Positions 9,037 through 17,896 of a DNA stretch of 64,000 nt are shown piece after piece. The notes beneath the pieces were generated by a model. That model saw only the letters and a program-made list of their open reading frames with translations, ran no database searches and was not told the DNA's origin. The position numbers and the translations under genes are program-made. Numbering within the stretch: the stretch's first letter is position 1; every line of letters starts with the position of its first letter. This DNA is from CAYVQZ01 sp964453435 (lineage in GTDB: Bacteria; Abyssobacteria; SURF-5), in contig CAYVQZ010000007.1 of NCBI GenBank assembly GCA_964453435.1, positions 38,399 through 102,398 of the forward strand, read 5' to 3'.

Positions 9037-10308
9037 ATGATTAACCCTCCGAGATACCGGGCGATTGTGTCCTTCCTGCTGCTCATTCATTTCGGGTGCG
9101 GCCAACCGCAAGACGGAACGGTAACCTTACGTTTTCTCGATGCAGAGGACAAGAGCGGAGCGTGGGCCGAAATCATAATGAATTTCGAAACGCGCAATCC
9201 GGCAATAAAGGTGAAACTCGTCGAGGGGCCGGCGTCCACCGACACCCGCGAGAACCAATATTCGGCAAGCCTGCTTGCAAGGGATTCCACTTACGATCTC
9301 ATCTATTTGGACGTGGTCTGGGTTCCGAAGTTCGCCGCCGCCGGCTGGCTCGTTCCGCTCGATGACCGATTTCCTCCCGAGATGCAGCGGGAGTTCCTGC
9401 CGGGCGACATCGAGGCTTCAACATACGCCGGAAACATCTGGCGCATCCCTATCCGTACCGACGGGGGAATGCTCTACTATAGGAAAGACCTGCTCGAATC
9501 CGCGAACGAGCAGCCTCCCGAAACATTCGACGACCTCGTGAGAATTTCTAAGCTGATACAATCGCCCCCGGAACTCTGGGGGTTTGTCTTTCAGGGAAAG
9601 CAGTATGAAGGATTGACCTGCGTCTTTCTCGAAGTGCTGCGGGGATTCGGCGGCGACGTGCTCGGCCCCGAAGGCGGCTGCATTCTCGACAGCGCGGAAA
9701 CGATAGCGGCCCTCGAATGGATGCGGTCAATCATTTTCGATGACACGATCGCGTCTCAGGCAGTCAGAACGTATGAGGAAAACGAGGTGTTGGCCGCGTT
9801 TCTCTCCGGGAAAAGCGTTTTCATGCGCAACTGGCCCTATGCATGGAAAATGACTCAGGAAGAAGGCTCCCCGCTTGAGGGGAAAGTCGGAATCGTCCCA
9901 ATGGTTCACGCTCCGGGCGAAATTTCTTCGGCGACGCTTGGTGGCTGGGGTTTCGGAATTTCGACGTATTCACAACACAAAGACGAAGCCTGGGCGTTCG
10001 CAAAACATGCGGCGAGCGCCGAATCAATGAAAATCTTCGCGCGCAGGCAGGGAGGAGCGCCTTCACGAACGGCGCTCTTCGACGACCCCGAGTTGGTGGC
10101 GCTGAACCCGCATTACCCCCAGCTCTACGAGGTACTCATTCGGACCGACCCCCGGCCCGTTCATCCCGGATATTCCGAGATAAGCGATTCGCTCCAGCGC
10201 CACGTCAGCGCCGTGTTGACCGGGATGGAAACGCCCGAACAAGCCGTTGCCGCGGCAACAAAAGAGATCGAGCGAATTCTGGCCCGGAGCGCTCAAACAC
10301 GGAATTGA
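9037..10308 (+). CDS. ABC transporter extracellular solute-binding protein, family 1 (sugar type)
   Basis: The 423-residue protein is a periplasmic binding component of the maltose/trehalose/glycerol-phosphate type. The N-terminus is a hydrophobic export signal with a Cys at HFGC, so it may be a lipoprotein, although the lipobox is imperfect. The mature part has the family pattern: YDLIYLDVVWVPKFAAAGWL, then PIRTDGGMLYYRKDLL in the hinge region, and GGWGFGIS late in the protein. It delivers a solute, probably a saccharide, to the two permeases encoded just downstream. It is first of four genes on one strand, and its stop lies 6 bases before the next start. The substrate cannot be read from sequence. 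Confidence 0.88.
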   Translation: MINPPRYRAIVSFLLLIHFGCGQPQDGTVTLRFLDAEDKSGAWAEIIMNFETRNPAIKVKLVEGPASTDTRENQYSASLLARDSTYDLIYLDVVWVPKFAAAGWLVPLDDRFPPEMQREFLPGDIEASTYAGNIWRIPIRTDGGMLYYRKDLLESANEQPPETFDDLVRISKLIQSPPELWGFVFQGKQYEGLTCVFLEVLRGFGGDVLGPEGGCILDSAETIAALEWMRSIIFDDTIASQAVRTYEENEVLAAFLSGKSVFMRNWPYAWKMTQEEGSPLEGKVGIVPMVHAPGEISSATLGGWGFGISTYSQHKDEAWAFAKHAASAESMKIFARRQGGAPSRTALFDDPELVALNPHYPQLYEVLIRTDPRPVHPGYSEISDSLQRHVSAVLTGMETPEQAVAAATKEIERILARSAQTRN

Positions 10309-10314
10309 GGGAGC

Positions 10315-11190
10315 ATGACGCGTGGCTGGCCCCTGAAAAAGATTCATCCCGACACGTATTTTCTCTTCTCCATCTTGCTGCCGGGAACCATCCTCTGTGC
10401 GTTCGTGTTCCTCTATCCCGCCTTTCTCGCGGTTCGCACCTCGCTCTTGGGGCGATTAGGCGGCCTCGAAGCGCAGCATTACGCGCGGTTACTCCACGAC
10501 GGCCTGTTCGCCAAGAGCCTCATCCGGACGTTCATTTTTGCAGCCATTTCAGTTTCCCTCGAATTCGTTCTCGGCTTCGCAATCGCACTCCTGCTGATTA
10601 TGCCCCTCCGAGGACGGACATTCTTCAGAGCCGCGCTGCTCGTGCCATGGGTGCTCCCGCCGGCGGTCATGGGCTTCGCCTGGCGATGGATTTTCTATGA
10701 AGATTACGGAATCGTGAACGATTTGCTGCTCAAGACGGGCCTCGTCGACAGCCCGATATCGTTCCTTGCGGACCCCCAATGGGCGTTCGCGACCATCGTC
10801 TTCGCCGACACCTGGAAGACGGCCCCGTTCGTCGGCGTTATTCTGCTCGCCGGGTTGGCGGTCATCCCGCACGACCTCTACGAAGTCGCCGCCATCGACG
10901 GCGCAGGCCGGGTGCGACGGTTCTTTCTCATCACATTGCCGATGGTGACTCCTTACATCCTCACCGCTTTGCTGTTCCGCCTGGTCCAGACAATCGGAAT
11001 TTTCGACCTCGTGTGGGTGCTTACCGGCGGAGGGCCCAGCAGCAGCACCGAGATGATTTCCCTCTATATCACGAAGCAAACGTTTCGCTTCTTGAATGTC
11101 GGCTACGGAGCGGCCCTGTCCGTTACGATGTTTCTCATCGTTGTTCTCATCGCGACCGTTGTGTCCTTCCTTTCGAGACGGAGATTCTGA
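10315..11190 (+). CDS. Sugar-type ABC transporter permease (MalF/UgpA family)
   Basis: A 291-residue inner-membrane protein with six predicted transmembrane helices. The coupling EAA loop is visible as YEVAAIDGAGRVRRFFLITLPM near residue 190, the segment that docks on the ATPase. Length is typical of the short MalF/UgpA type. The start follows GAGGGAGC. The stop codon overlaps the start of the second permease gene (TGATG), so the two are translationally coupled. Confidence 0.92.
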   Translation: MTRGWPLKKIHPDTYFLFSILLPGTILCAFVFLYPAFLAVRTSLLGRLGGLEAQHYARLLHDGLFAKSLIRTFIFAAISVSLEFVLGFAIALLLIMPLRGRTFFRAALLVPWVLPPAVMGFAWRWIFYEDYGIVNDLLLKTGLVDSPISFLADPQWAFATIVFADTWKTAPFVGVILLAGLAVIPHDLYEVAAIDGAGRVRRFFLITLPMVTPYILTALLFRLVQTIGIFDLVWVLTGGGPSSSTEMISLYITKQTFRFLNVGYGAALSVTMFLIVVLIATVVSFLSRRRF

Positions 11191-12020
11191 TGGACCGTAC
11201 AACGAAGGCCATCGCCTATGCGCTGCTCACGCTGTTGGCTGGCTTTTCAATCGCCCCGTTCCTGTGGGAACTGTCCACCTCGCTGAAACCGCAAACCGAA
11301 GTCATGCGTCTCCCGCAAGCCCTGCTCCCGCAGGAGCCGACGACCGAAAACTACATCGGGATTTTCGAGCGGCGCCCGTTTGGCCGCTATATCCTGAACA
11401 GCCTCGTCGTGGGCGCAGCCTCGACGGTGATCGCCCTCATAACCGGGTCGCTCGCCGCCTACTCCGTGTCTCGTGCGGCGTCTCGCCTGCGAGTCTGGCT
11501 CATGCTCATGTTTCTTCTGCCAGGCATACTCCCGCCGATACTGTTTCTTGTGCCGATACACGACTTCTTCGGTTCCCTGCGGTTGACCAACACCTACATC
11601 GGGCTGATACTCGTTCACGCCGCCTTCCATATCAGCATCGTGTTCTGGGTGCTCGAAAATTTCTTCGAGCGGTTTCCCCGCGACCTGCTCGATGCCGCGC
11701 GCATTGACGGATTCAGCCACATCGGAGCCTTCTTTCACGTGGTCCTGCCGCTCGCGGCGCCAGTCGCCGTCACTGCCGGCCTGCTGGCGTTCATCTTTTC
11801 GTGGAACGAATTCCTCTTCGCCCTGAACCTGATCACGAGCGATTCACTCCGCGTCGCCACAGTGGGAATCTCGATGCTGTCCGGCGCCAGCAAATACGAA
11901 ATACCGTGGGGGCAAGTGGCCGCCGCGGTCGTGATAACCAGCCTCCCCGTCATTATCGTGGTATTATTTTTCGAGAGAAAGATTGTGTCGGGCCTCACCG
12001 CCGGGGCCGTGAAAGAATGA
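11190..12020 (+). CDS. Sugar-type ABC transporter permease (MalG/UgpE family)
   Basis: The reading frame stays open far upstream, but the true start is the ATG at 11190 overlapping the previous stop. That gives a 276-residue protein of normal size, beginning MDRTTKAIAYALLTLL. It has six predicted membrane helices. The EAA loop reads LLDAARIDGFSHIGAFFHVVLPL. It pairs with the upstream permease to form the transmembrane channel of the importer. Confidence 0.92.
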   Translation: MDRTTKAIAYALLTLLAGFSIAPFLWELSTSLKPQTEVMRLPQALLPQEPTTENYIGIFERRPFGRYILNSLVVGAASTVIALITGSLAAYSVSRAASRLRVWLMLMFLLPGILPPILFLVPIHDFFGSLRLTNTYIGLILVHAAFHISIVFWVLENFFERFPRDLLDAARIDGFSHIGAFFHVVLPLAAPVAVTAGLLAFIFSWNEFLFALNLITSDSLRVATVGISMLSGASKYEIPWGQVAAAVVITSLPVIIVVLFFERKIVSGLTAGAVKE

Positions 12021-12119
12021 TTAACATGACGGCAACCGCGACATTGGTTCGCCTGCGCGCTCCTTTGCATCGCTTCAGCAATGGAGACCGAGCGGGTCCG
12101 CCGCCCGGAGAATTCCCTT

Positions 12120-13202
12120 ATGGCGCTCGTTGAAGTGACCAACATCTCGAAATCGTTCGGACGACAGAAGCATGTGCTCCAAAACGTATCGTTCGAAGTC
12201 CCGAACAAAACGTTTTTCACGCTCTTGGGGCCGAGCGGATGCGGAAAGACCACGCTTCTTCGCATTATCGCCGGACTTGAATTTCCCGATGAAGGCGCCG
12301 TCTCCATAGCGAAACGCGACATAACAAGGCTGCCGCCGCCGAAACGCAATATCGCGATGGTGTTCCAGAGCTACGCCTTATATCCCCACATGACGGTCTT
12401 TAATAATGTCGCAACGCCCCTGAAACTGAGGGGAATAAAGGAAGATGAGGTCAAGCGACGCGTTCGGGAAAAGGCCGACCTTCTGCAAATCACGGAGCAT
12501 CTCGAAAAATCGCCCGGCCTGCTTTCCGGCGGCGAGCGCCAACGCGTCGCGCTTGCGCGCGCGCTCGTTCGCGAGCCCGAAGTCTTCTTGATGGACGAAC
12601 CGTTGTCAAATCTCGACGCCCTTTTGCGCGAGAAAACGCGAACCGAATTGAAAATGCTTTTCTCGCGAATCGGCGCCACCGTAGTCTATGTCACCCATGA
12701 CCAAGTCGAAGCAATGGCGATGTCCGACATGGTGGCGGTTCTTCACGACGGGCGAATTCAGCAGATGGGCTCGCCCACCGAAATCTATCTGCATCCTGCG
12801 AACGATTTCGTCGCCGGCTTTGTTGGAAGCCCCCGAATGAATTTCTTTGCCGTCAAGCCCGAGGAAGGCAGCCTCGTCTTCGAGAACGGACGCTCCATTC
12901 CCATTCCCGAACGATTTCGTGTGGCTCCGGCCGAAACGCCCGAGTCGGCGACACTCGGCTTCAGGCCTGAGGACGCACGTCCCGAAGGAACCGGCATCGA
13001 GTTTTCCGGCACGGTGATGGCGGTCGAGGCGCTCGGCCCTCAGTCGGTCGTGCTCGCTCGGACGCCGGAAGGAAACGCGAAGATCGTCTCGAGTTCGGAA
13101 GAAAGAAAGGAATCCGAACACGTTTCGTTCGTTGTCCCCGAAGACAAGATACATCTCTTCCGTCAACCGGAGGGCGACGCGTGGGAGCCCCGGAAACTAT
13201 GA
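12120..13202 (+). CDS. Sugar-type ABC transporter ATP-binding protein (MalK/UgpC family)
   Basis: A 360-residue ATPase that energises the importer. Walker A is GPSGCGKT (residues 37-44), the Q-loop is in FQSYALYPHMTV, the signature is LSGGERQRVALARAL, Walker B is FLMDEPLSNLDA and the switch His is in YVTHDQVEAM. The C-terminal third is a TOBE/OB regulatory domain (GFRPEDARPEG). I chose 12120 because GGAG stands 9 bases before it. The in-frame ATG at 12081 would add 13 residues unlike the family. A gap of 99 bases separates it from the permease gene. Confidence 0.92.
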   Translation: MALVEVTNISKSFGRQKHVLQNVSFEVPNKTFFTLLGPSGCGKTTLLRIIAGLEFPDEGAVSIAKRDITRLPPPKRNIAMVFQSYALYPHMTVFNNVATPLKLRGIKEDEVKRRVREKADLLQITEHLEKSPGLLSGGERQRVALARALVREPEVFLMDEPLSNLDALLREKTRTELKMLFSRIGATVVYVTHDQVEAMAMSDMVAVLHDGRIQQMGSPTEIYLHPANDFVAGFVGSPRMNFFAVKPEEGSLVFENGRSIPIPERFRVAPAETPESATLGFRPEDARPEGTGIEFSGTVMAVEALGPQSVVLARTPEGNAKIVSSSEERKESEHVSFVVPEDKIHLFRQPEGDAWEPRKL

Positions 13203-13222
13203 GGAAAACTTGTCTTGAGACC

Positions 13223-14761
13223 TCATGAAATGGGGAAATAGCCGCGTTGCGGCTCTTCGAGACCAAGCTCGATCATCCTTTCCGGAAGATCGGGCTTGTG
13301 GGTGAGTGTCCGCTTTTTGAAAGGGCTCGACAGCAATTTGACCATATCGGACGGTTCCATGTTTTGCCCAAACGCGCGCAGGAGTTTTGCCGTCCGGACC
13401 GGACGACCGAAAATTCGTCGAGCGAAAAGATGCGCATACCCCTTCATGCGGATGCGGTTCAATACGTAGCTTGGCAGGACAGTGGGGTCTATGTCGGAAC
13501 ATTTGAACCATTTATGCCAGTCTCGCTCGTCATCGACGATCCCACGGTCGACATACTCCTTCCACAAGGGAGTGCCTCGATAAACACATAAACGATTGAA
13601 ATTGAAGGTGTCCAACTTCAGCCGGGCGGCGAAACGAAAGCTCTTCATGATATCTTCTTCGGTCTCGCCCGGCGAACCAATAAGGAAGAACCCATGGGTT
13701 TTCTCAATCCCGTGACGTTTGGCCTCATCGATTGCGTGTTCCACCTGCCTCAGAGTCTGCCTCTTGTTCAGCCGGTCAAGGACCTTCTGTGTGCCGGACT
13801 CGACGCCAAAGCTCAGCACTTTGCAGTTCGCCTCGACCATCAGCGGCATTTGGTCAATTGCCGCCGAATCGACCCGTCCCTCACAGCCCCATCGAAACGC
13901 GAATCCATTCCTGATGACGCCGCTGCAGATTTCCTTGACACGTTCCCGATTCAATAGGAAATGGTCGTCCGTAAAATAGACGGAGCGATAGCCCATATCG
14001 TTCAGTTGCTGCATCTCGCCCAGAACATGTTGCGCTGAACGGTACCGCAACCTGCGATTGGAGAGAGCGGGGATATTGCAGTAGATGCAGGTATACGGGC
14101 AGCCCCTCGAGGTCTGCATCGAACAAAATTTGTCGAGCGAGAGGACCGCAGGAATATCGATGGGTAACGATTCGATATAATCTATTGGCAGGCTGGTGCG
14201 GTCCGGATACGGAAACCTATTCAGGTTCTCAATCAGAGGACGAGGCGGATTTTGAACGATCTCCTCTCCGTCTCGCCAAACCAGCCCGGCGACCGCGCCG
14301 GGATTATCAAGGTTATCCAGGTAATCCGGCAAAAGCTCCTCGCCCTCTCCGACTGCCACCGAGTCTATGTGCGGCCAATCAGAGAGAATCTGGATCGGAT
14401 TCATCGAAGGGAACACCCCGCCCAGAATGATGGGCGTGCCCGGGGATTCCGCCTTCAGTTGCTGCGCCATGCTCTTGACCGCCGGGTATGTGGTCGTCGA
14501 CAGGCTCGACAGCGCTATAACATCCGGACGCTCTTCGGCCGCCGCCCGGGCAATGTGGGCGGCTTTCATCTCCGGGTGGCATGTGTCAAACAGCCGCACC
14601 CGATGTCCGTGCCCGCGCACAATCGGAGCAAGCGTCTGAATGGCAAGCGGGGGAAACGCCATGACCTTGAACCGGCCATCGTCGGGCAAGCGGCTGCTCA
14701 CCTTTTTCGGCAGCGGTTGACAGAAGTTTTCATCGCGGACATAGACCATGAAGACTTTCAT
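13223..14761 (-). CDS. B12-binding domain / radical SAM protein
   Basis: A 512-residue protein of the cobalamin-binding radical SAM class. The N-terminal half resembles a B12-binding Rossmann domain (LAPIVRGHGHRVRLFDT, then GGVFPSMNP). The radical SAM cluster motif is Cys221-x3-Cys225-x2-Cys228 in SRGCPYTCIYCN, and GVESGTQKVLDRLNK and GFFLIGSPGETEED are typical of the barrel. Relatives perform methylations or rearrangements, and the substrate here is unknown. The start at 14761 is preferred over 14818 because the protein then begins MKVFMVYVRDENF, with GGGGA upstream. It converges with the ABC operon, with 20 bases between stops. Confidence 0.88.
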   Translation of the reverse strand: MKVFMVYVRDENFCQPLPKKVSSRLPDDGRFKVMAFPPLAIQTLAPIVRGHGHRVRLFDTCHPEMKAAHIARAAAEERPDVIALSSLSTTTYPAVKSMAQQLKAESPGTPIILGGVFPSMNPIQILSDWPHIDSVAVGEGEELLPDYLDNLDNPGAVAGLVWRDGEEIVQNPPRPLIENLNRFPYPDRTSLPIDYIESLPIDIPAVLSLDKFCSMQTSRGCPYTCIYCNIPALSNRRLRYRSAQHVLGEMQQLNDMGYRSVYFTDDHFLLNRERVKEICSGVIRNGFAFRWGCEGRVDSAAIDQMPLMVEANCKVLSFGVESGTQKVLDRLNKRQTLRQVEHAIDEAKRHGIEKTHGFFLIGSPGETEEDIMKSFRFAARLKLDTFNFNRLCVYRGTPLWKEYVDRGIVDDERDWHKWFKCSDIDPTVLPSYVLNRIRMKGYAHLFARRIFGRPVRTAKLLRAFGQNMEPSDMVKLLSSPFKKRTLTHKPDLPERMIELGLEEPQRGYFPIS

Positions 14762-14822
14762 AGGAGTTCCCCACACGCATATTTGTCTGTAAGCTTGAAC
14801 TTCGTCCCGCGGACTCACCCCT

Positions 14823-14852
14823 ATTGTACCCCGAGAAGCCCCGTTTATCCAA
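14823..14852 (-). promoter_or_regulatory. Probable promoter for the radical SAM gene
   Basis: On the minus strand, TTGGAT, 18 bases, TACAAT, about 60 bases before the start at 14761. Confidence 0.5.
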
Positions 14853-15167
14853 GTAAATCTTTTTTTTCATAAATGTTTCCTCTTCACGCCCCGGCTTCAG
14901 CAAACCGATTCCCAACGGTTCCATTTATGATGGGGCGAACACCGGACCGCGCCCCGTTCGTCGCGTCATTGTTTCGACCCGCTCTCGTGCGTTCTCCCAT
15001 TCTCGAAATGAGACACATCGTTTCCCTCTTATGTAGCAATATGCTTCATTCGGAAAGGAATTGATGAAATCACTCCTTCTTCTTAGCTTTTTAATCGGAA
15101 TGGGTTACGAGATAGCGCATCAGTTTGGCAGAGTTCTTGCCATTTCCGAAGACATGCGCAAGCCGAT
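14853..15167. other. Intergenic stretch without a supported gene
   Basis: Divergent gap between the radical SAM gene and the XRE-cupin regulator. A 68-codon frame at 15061-15267 has a weak GGAAAGG site, but a strong promoter lies inside it and no family is recognised, so I do not call it. Confidence 0.4.
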
Positions 15168-15197
15168 TTGGCAAGCGCTCGCCGAATGGTATATAAT
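15168..15197 (+). promoter_or_regulatory. Sigma-70-like promoter for the XRE-cupin regulator
   Basis: TTGGCA, 18 bases, TATAAT. It leaves a leader of about 275 bases before the start at 15481, in which I see no known RNA element. Confidence 0.6.
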
Positions 15198-15480
15198 GTG
15201 CCCACGTTATTTATCGATCGAGCGAACCCTACATCGACCTCGCGTCGATTGCTCCATCGATATCTGAGGGTGCAATAGGGGGCTCTCAGTCTGTTTTCAA
15301 CGTTATCGGCAGCACGGCCGTCGGCGGAAGCAACGGAAGAACATTTGTTTCCTCCCGTTTTCGCGGTGGATGAGTGTTTCACATTAGGCCAATGAGTTTC
15401 GATGTTTTTGTTTCCTTTGGTTTCGTTTCATCATCTGGTTCTCAGTGTACGCGCCCAACAGCGAGAAAGGCCGGACGATT

Positions 15481-16053
15481 ATGAAAAGGAAAGTTGATAA
15501 GATGCTCGATATTAACCTCGGAGAACGCCTCAAAAAGGTTCGTCTCGACAAAGGCTACAAGCTCAAAGATGTCGCCGCCAAATCCGGATATTCCAAGGCA
15601 TTGATTTCGCGAGTGGAAAACGGGGCGGTCTCTCCTTCCATTGAATCGCTCATGAAAATCGCCTCAGCCCTCGAGATCAAACCCCAGCAGCTTTTCCTCG
15701 AAGATGTGTATTCGGAGCCTGTCATCGTGCATGAAGGCCGGGGGAAAAAGTCGAAACAGCAAGGCGGAAAAGTCGAGGTCGAGAACCTCACCGTTCCGTC
15801 GCCCGACAAGAGAATGGAGCCATTGCTCATTCGGCTCGAACGAGGCGGCTCGGTCGGCAACGAGTTGACCGGCAAAGGCAGGACCCTTTGGGCGATGGTC
15901 GTAAACGGCAAGGTGGAGTTCGAACTTGACGGAGTCAAGCATGACCTTGAAAAAGGAGATTGCGCTTATTTCGATTCGACGAGTCAATTCGGGTTTCAAA
16001 ACGACGCGAGAACGCGGGCGGAGATTTTCCTGGCAATGAGCGGAAGCCAATAG
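15481..16053 (+). CDS. XRE-family transcriptional regulator with C-terminal cupin domain
   Basis: A 190-residue regulator. Residues about 12-66 are a lambda-Cro-type helix-turn-helix (GERLKKVRLDKGYKLKDVAAKSGYSKALISRVE is the operator-reading region, here in pieces). A basic linker (GRGKKSKQQGGK) leads to a cupin sensor domain (residues about 100-188) with GRTLWAMVVNGKVEF and LEKGDCAYFDS. Such proteins usually bind a small ligand in the cupin barrel and repress nearby or metabolic genes. The ATG at 15481 is preferred to an upstream GTG at 15445. The target and ligand are unknown. Confidence 0.88.
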   Translation: MKRKVDKMLDINLGERLKKVRLDKGYKLKDVAAKSGYSKALISRVENGAVSPSIESLMKIASALEIKPQQLFLEDVYSEPVIVHEGRGKKSKQQGGKVEVENLTVPSPDKRMEPLLIRLERGGSVGNELTGKGRTLWAMVVNGKVEFELDGVKHDLEKGDCAYFDSTSQFGFQNDARTRAEIFLAMSGSQ

Positions 16054-16283
16054 AGCAGTCAACGAAGCGCCATTAAATTCAATCCCGGTTCCTCGCTCTG
16101 AACCTTCGTGCCCCAAGCTTCGTCCTCCCCTTCAACTCATTCCCGCCCTCATGTCATTCTGAGGTCCCTCATGCCATCCTGGGCCCCCATGTCACCCCTG
16201 GCGCTGCGAAGGGTCTCGTCTTTGCGTCATTTCCCGCCTCTTTTCTTCCATCATTCCCGCATGGTTAAAACCTGTTTTCTGGA

Positions 16284-16301
16284 TTCCCGTTTGCACGGGA
16301 A
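16284..16301. repeat. Small hairpin of the CATTCCCGC / GGATTCCCG repeat type
   Basis: TTCCCGT (16284-16290) and ACGGGAA (16295-16301) form a stem with a TTGC loop, within a stretch that also contains ATCATTCCCGCATGG. Elements of this look are common interspersed repeats in many sediment bacteria. Only this copy was seen here. Confidence 0.45.
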
Positions 16302-16449
16302 CGACGGAGGGAGCAGGCACGTGGCCCCCTTTGGGAAATCCCCCCGTTATGGGTGTGTCCGATAATTCGTCGAGGTGCGCTCCCGGGGGACAGTCCGCCA
16401 ATCTAAGTGCACTGGTTCATAATTCCGATCACGTATTTCATCACAGTGG

Positions 16450-16516
16450 AAATTCCGGGGACATGGATTTCTCGGCCGAAGGTCACGCTCCGCGTGATTC
16501 CGTGTCCCCGGAATTT
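16450..16516. repeat. 67-base nested palindrome (second REP-like family)
   Basis: The outer arms AAATTCCGGGGACATGG (16450-16466) and its near complement (16500-16516) match at 16 of 17 positions. An inner stem TCACGC-TCC-GCGTGA lies at 16483-16497. A related half-copy occurs at 48387-48419. No coding sequence in the 16054-16902 gap is convincing. Confidence 0.7.
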
Positions 16517-16646
16517 CTGACCTGCCGCTTCTGCATAGTGCTATGCAATACGGAATGGTATTTGTGACCACGTGTACTAAGGTTGCCAAAAATGCGGGGG
16601 ATGCGTAGATTGGAACCGCCCCACGAGCGACGCTCTCGGGTCCAGG

Positions 16647-16712
16647 TTATTGCAGGACAGTCTCACAGCCCCCTCCGCTCGCGTATCGGCAGAAAATGTG
16701 ATTATCAGACAG
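16647..16712. repeat. Member of the GATTATCGGACAG repeat family
   Basis: About 66 bases from TTATTGCAGGACAG to GATTATCAGACAG, with TCTCACAGCCCCCTCCG and CGGCAGAAAATGTG between. It matches 8770-8833 and 53751-53815 in order and wording. Confidence 0.6.
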
Positions 16713-16902
16713 TTTCATTCTCCCCCCTTGCGAAAGAGGAAGAATGAAGCAACCCAGCAGTTCCTTTCTTCGAGCAAACCGGAGGAATTATCTGTCTCAG
16801 GACGGGAAGAATGTTATGTCCCCAAATTTCGCGAGACGGTTGGAAACGAAGCGGCCGGATTAAGGAAACGAGTTCAAGGAGATTGAGAATCAGGAGAGAA
16901 TG

Positions 16903-16981
16903 TGGGGTGAGTGACGGGATTTGAACCCGCGACCCCCAGGGCCACAACCTGGTGCTCTTACCGGACTGAGCTACACCCACC
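16903..16981 (-). tRNA. tRNA-His (anticodon GTG)
   Basis: The cloverleaf folds fully. The acceptor GTGGGTG pairs with CACTCAC, with the extra G at -1 opposite C73 that marks histidine tRNAs. The D arm is GCTC/GAGC. The anticodon stem CCAGG/CCTGG holds loop TTGTGGC (anticodon GTG). The T loop is TTCAAAT, and the 3' CCA is encoded. It lies downstream of the tRNA-Arg gene on the same strand. Confidence 0.95.
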
Positions 16982-17049
16982 ATCTATAATATTCGAGACG
17001 CTCCGGCGCCTGCCAGTCGCCTCTTTATTCATTTGGAACCACAGAACCG

Positions 17050-17122
17050 CGCGCCAGGGGGGAATCGAACCCTCAACCTACGGCTTAGAAGGCCGTTGCT
17101 CTATCCGTTGAGCTACTGGCGC
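17050..17122 (-). tRNA. tRNA-Arg (anticodon TCT)
   Basis: The acceptor GCGCCAG pairs with CTGGCGC. The anticodon stem ACGGC/GCCGT has loop CTTCTAA (anticodon TCT, reading AGA/AGG). The T arm has GGTTCGATT. No CCA is encoded, unlike the neighbouring tRNA-His. Confidence 0.94.
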
Positions 17123-17195
17123 AATCCCGCTTCGGAACGTCATCGCCCACGCAGGCGGCAAAAACAAAAAAAGCGACAGTTAAGTTCGCATCTCA

Positions 17196-17224
17196 ATTAT
17201 ACTTGTGGTTTTGCTGAAAGTCAA
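17196..17224 (-). promoter_or_regulatory. Strong sigma-70-like promoter for the tRNA-Arg/tRNA-His unit
   Basis: On the minus strand, TTGACT, 17 bases, TATAAT, about 75 bases before the tRNA-Arg 5' end. It should drive both tRNA genes as one transcript. Confidence 0.75.
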
Positions 17225-17370
17225 CACAGCCGATATGAGACACGAGCTGACAGCCGGTTGGCTCAAGCAGGTCTCTCTGTACTACTATATCTCAATTTCG
17301 TGAATTCCTGTCGCAATTTCCATCGGGTGGCTCTCGCAATTTCAGTGGCAAGAATACGTTCTGCGGCGAA

Positions 17371-17497
17371 GGGGACTGTCCCAGATTTACGGGCACGAAG
17401 TGCCGTAGAATCGGGACTGTCCCCTGAGCGACTCGCTTTCCTTCGTTGAGCGCAGCGAAATCCCGCGCAATCCGCGGGATAGAATCGGGACTGTCCC
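17371..17497. repeat. Composite dispersed repeat: main hairpin plus tail unit
   Basis: 17371-17424 is a complete copy of the main family: GGGGACTGTCCC, AGATTTACGG, a GCAC-GAA-GTGC hairpin, then TAGAATCGGGACTGTCCCC. A CGCTTTCCTTCG spacer follows. 17461-17497 is the tail unit (TCCCGCG...CGCGGGATAGAATCGGGACTGTCCC). The same composite recurs at 56771-56900. No gene is supported in 17225-17896. Confidence 0.85.
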
Positions 17498-17896
17498 TGA
17501 AGCGAAATTTGGTTGCGGCTACGCCGCGCTGTGTGAGTCCGTCTCTCGGTTGTCCACTTTCCCGAAAGCCCAACGCAGAGGGCTGCACCCAATTCCGGAA
17601 TCCCCGCCTCTATTCCATTCCCCCGGCTTGACTTGGAATCACCCGTCGTATCTTCGCTGAGCGGAACGACTGCCCACAAACTTTAGCGAGACAGGTTTGC
17701 GAACTGCACCCGAAGCGCAAGGTTGCCCCATCGTGAGACGCGCTCTCTGTCTCCACTGAGCTTCGTCTCCAATCCCCGATTCGCATAATTCATGGAATTC
17801 GTGACAGGGTCGGGAAGGATGCCTCTTGCGAGCAACGTGGGAGTCTTCCGGTCAGAACTCCACATTTCTTCCTTCCTCCGTGATAGAGATTCTTGT

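Noticed and set aside
10779..11189. Long open frame reaching 137 codons upstream of the second permease gene
   Set aside because: It is the second frame of the first permease gene. The ATG at 11190 overlapping the previous stop gives a normal-length permease.
15061..15267. 68-codon frame with GGAAAGG before the ATG
   Set aside because: A strong promoter lies within it, and the sequence after the first hydrophobic stretch shows no family or coding character.
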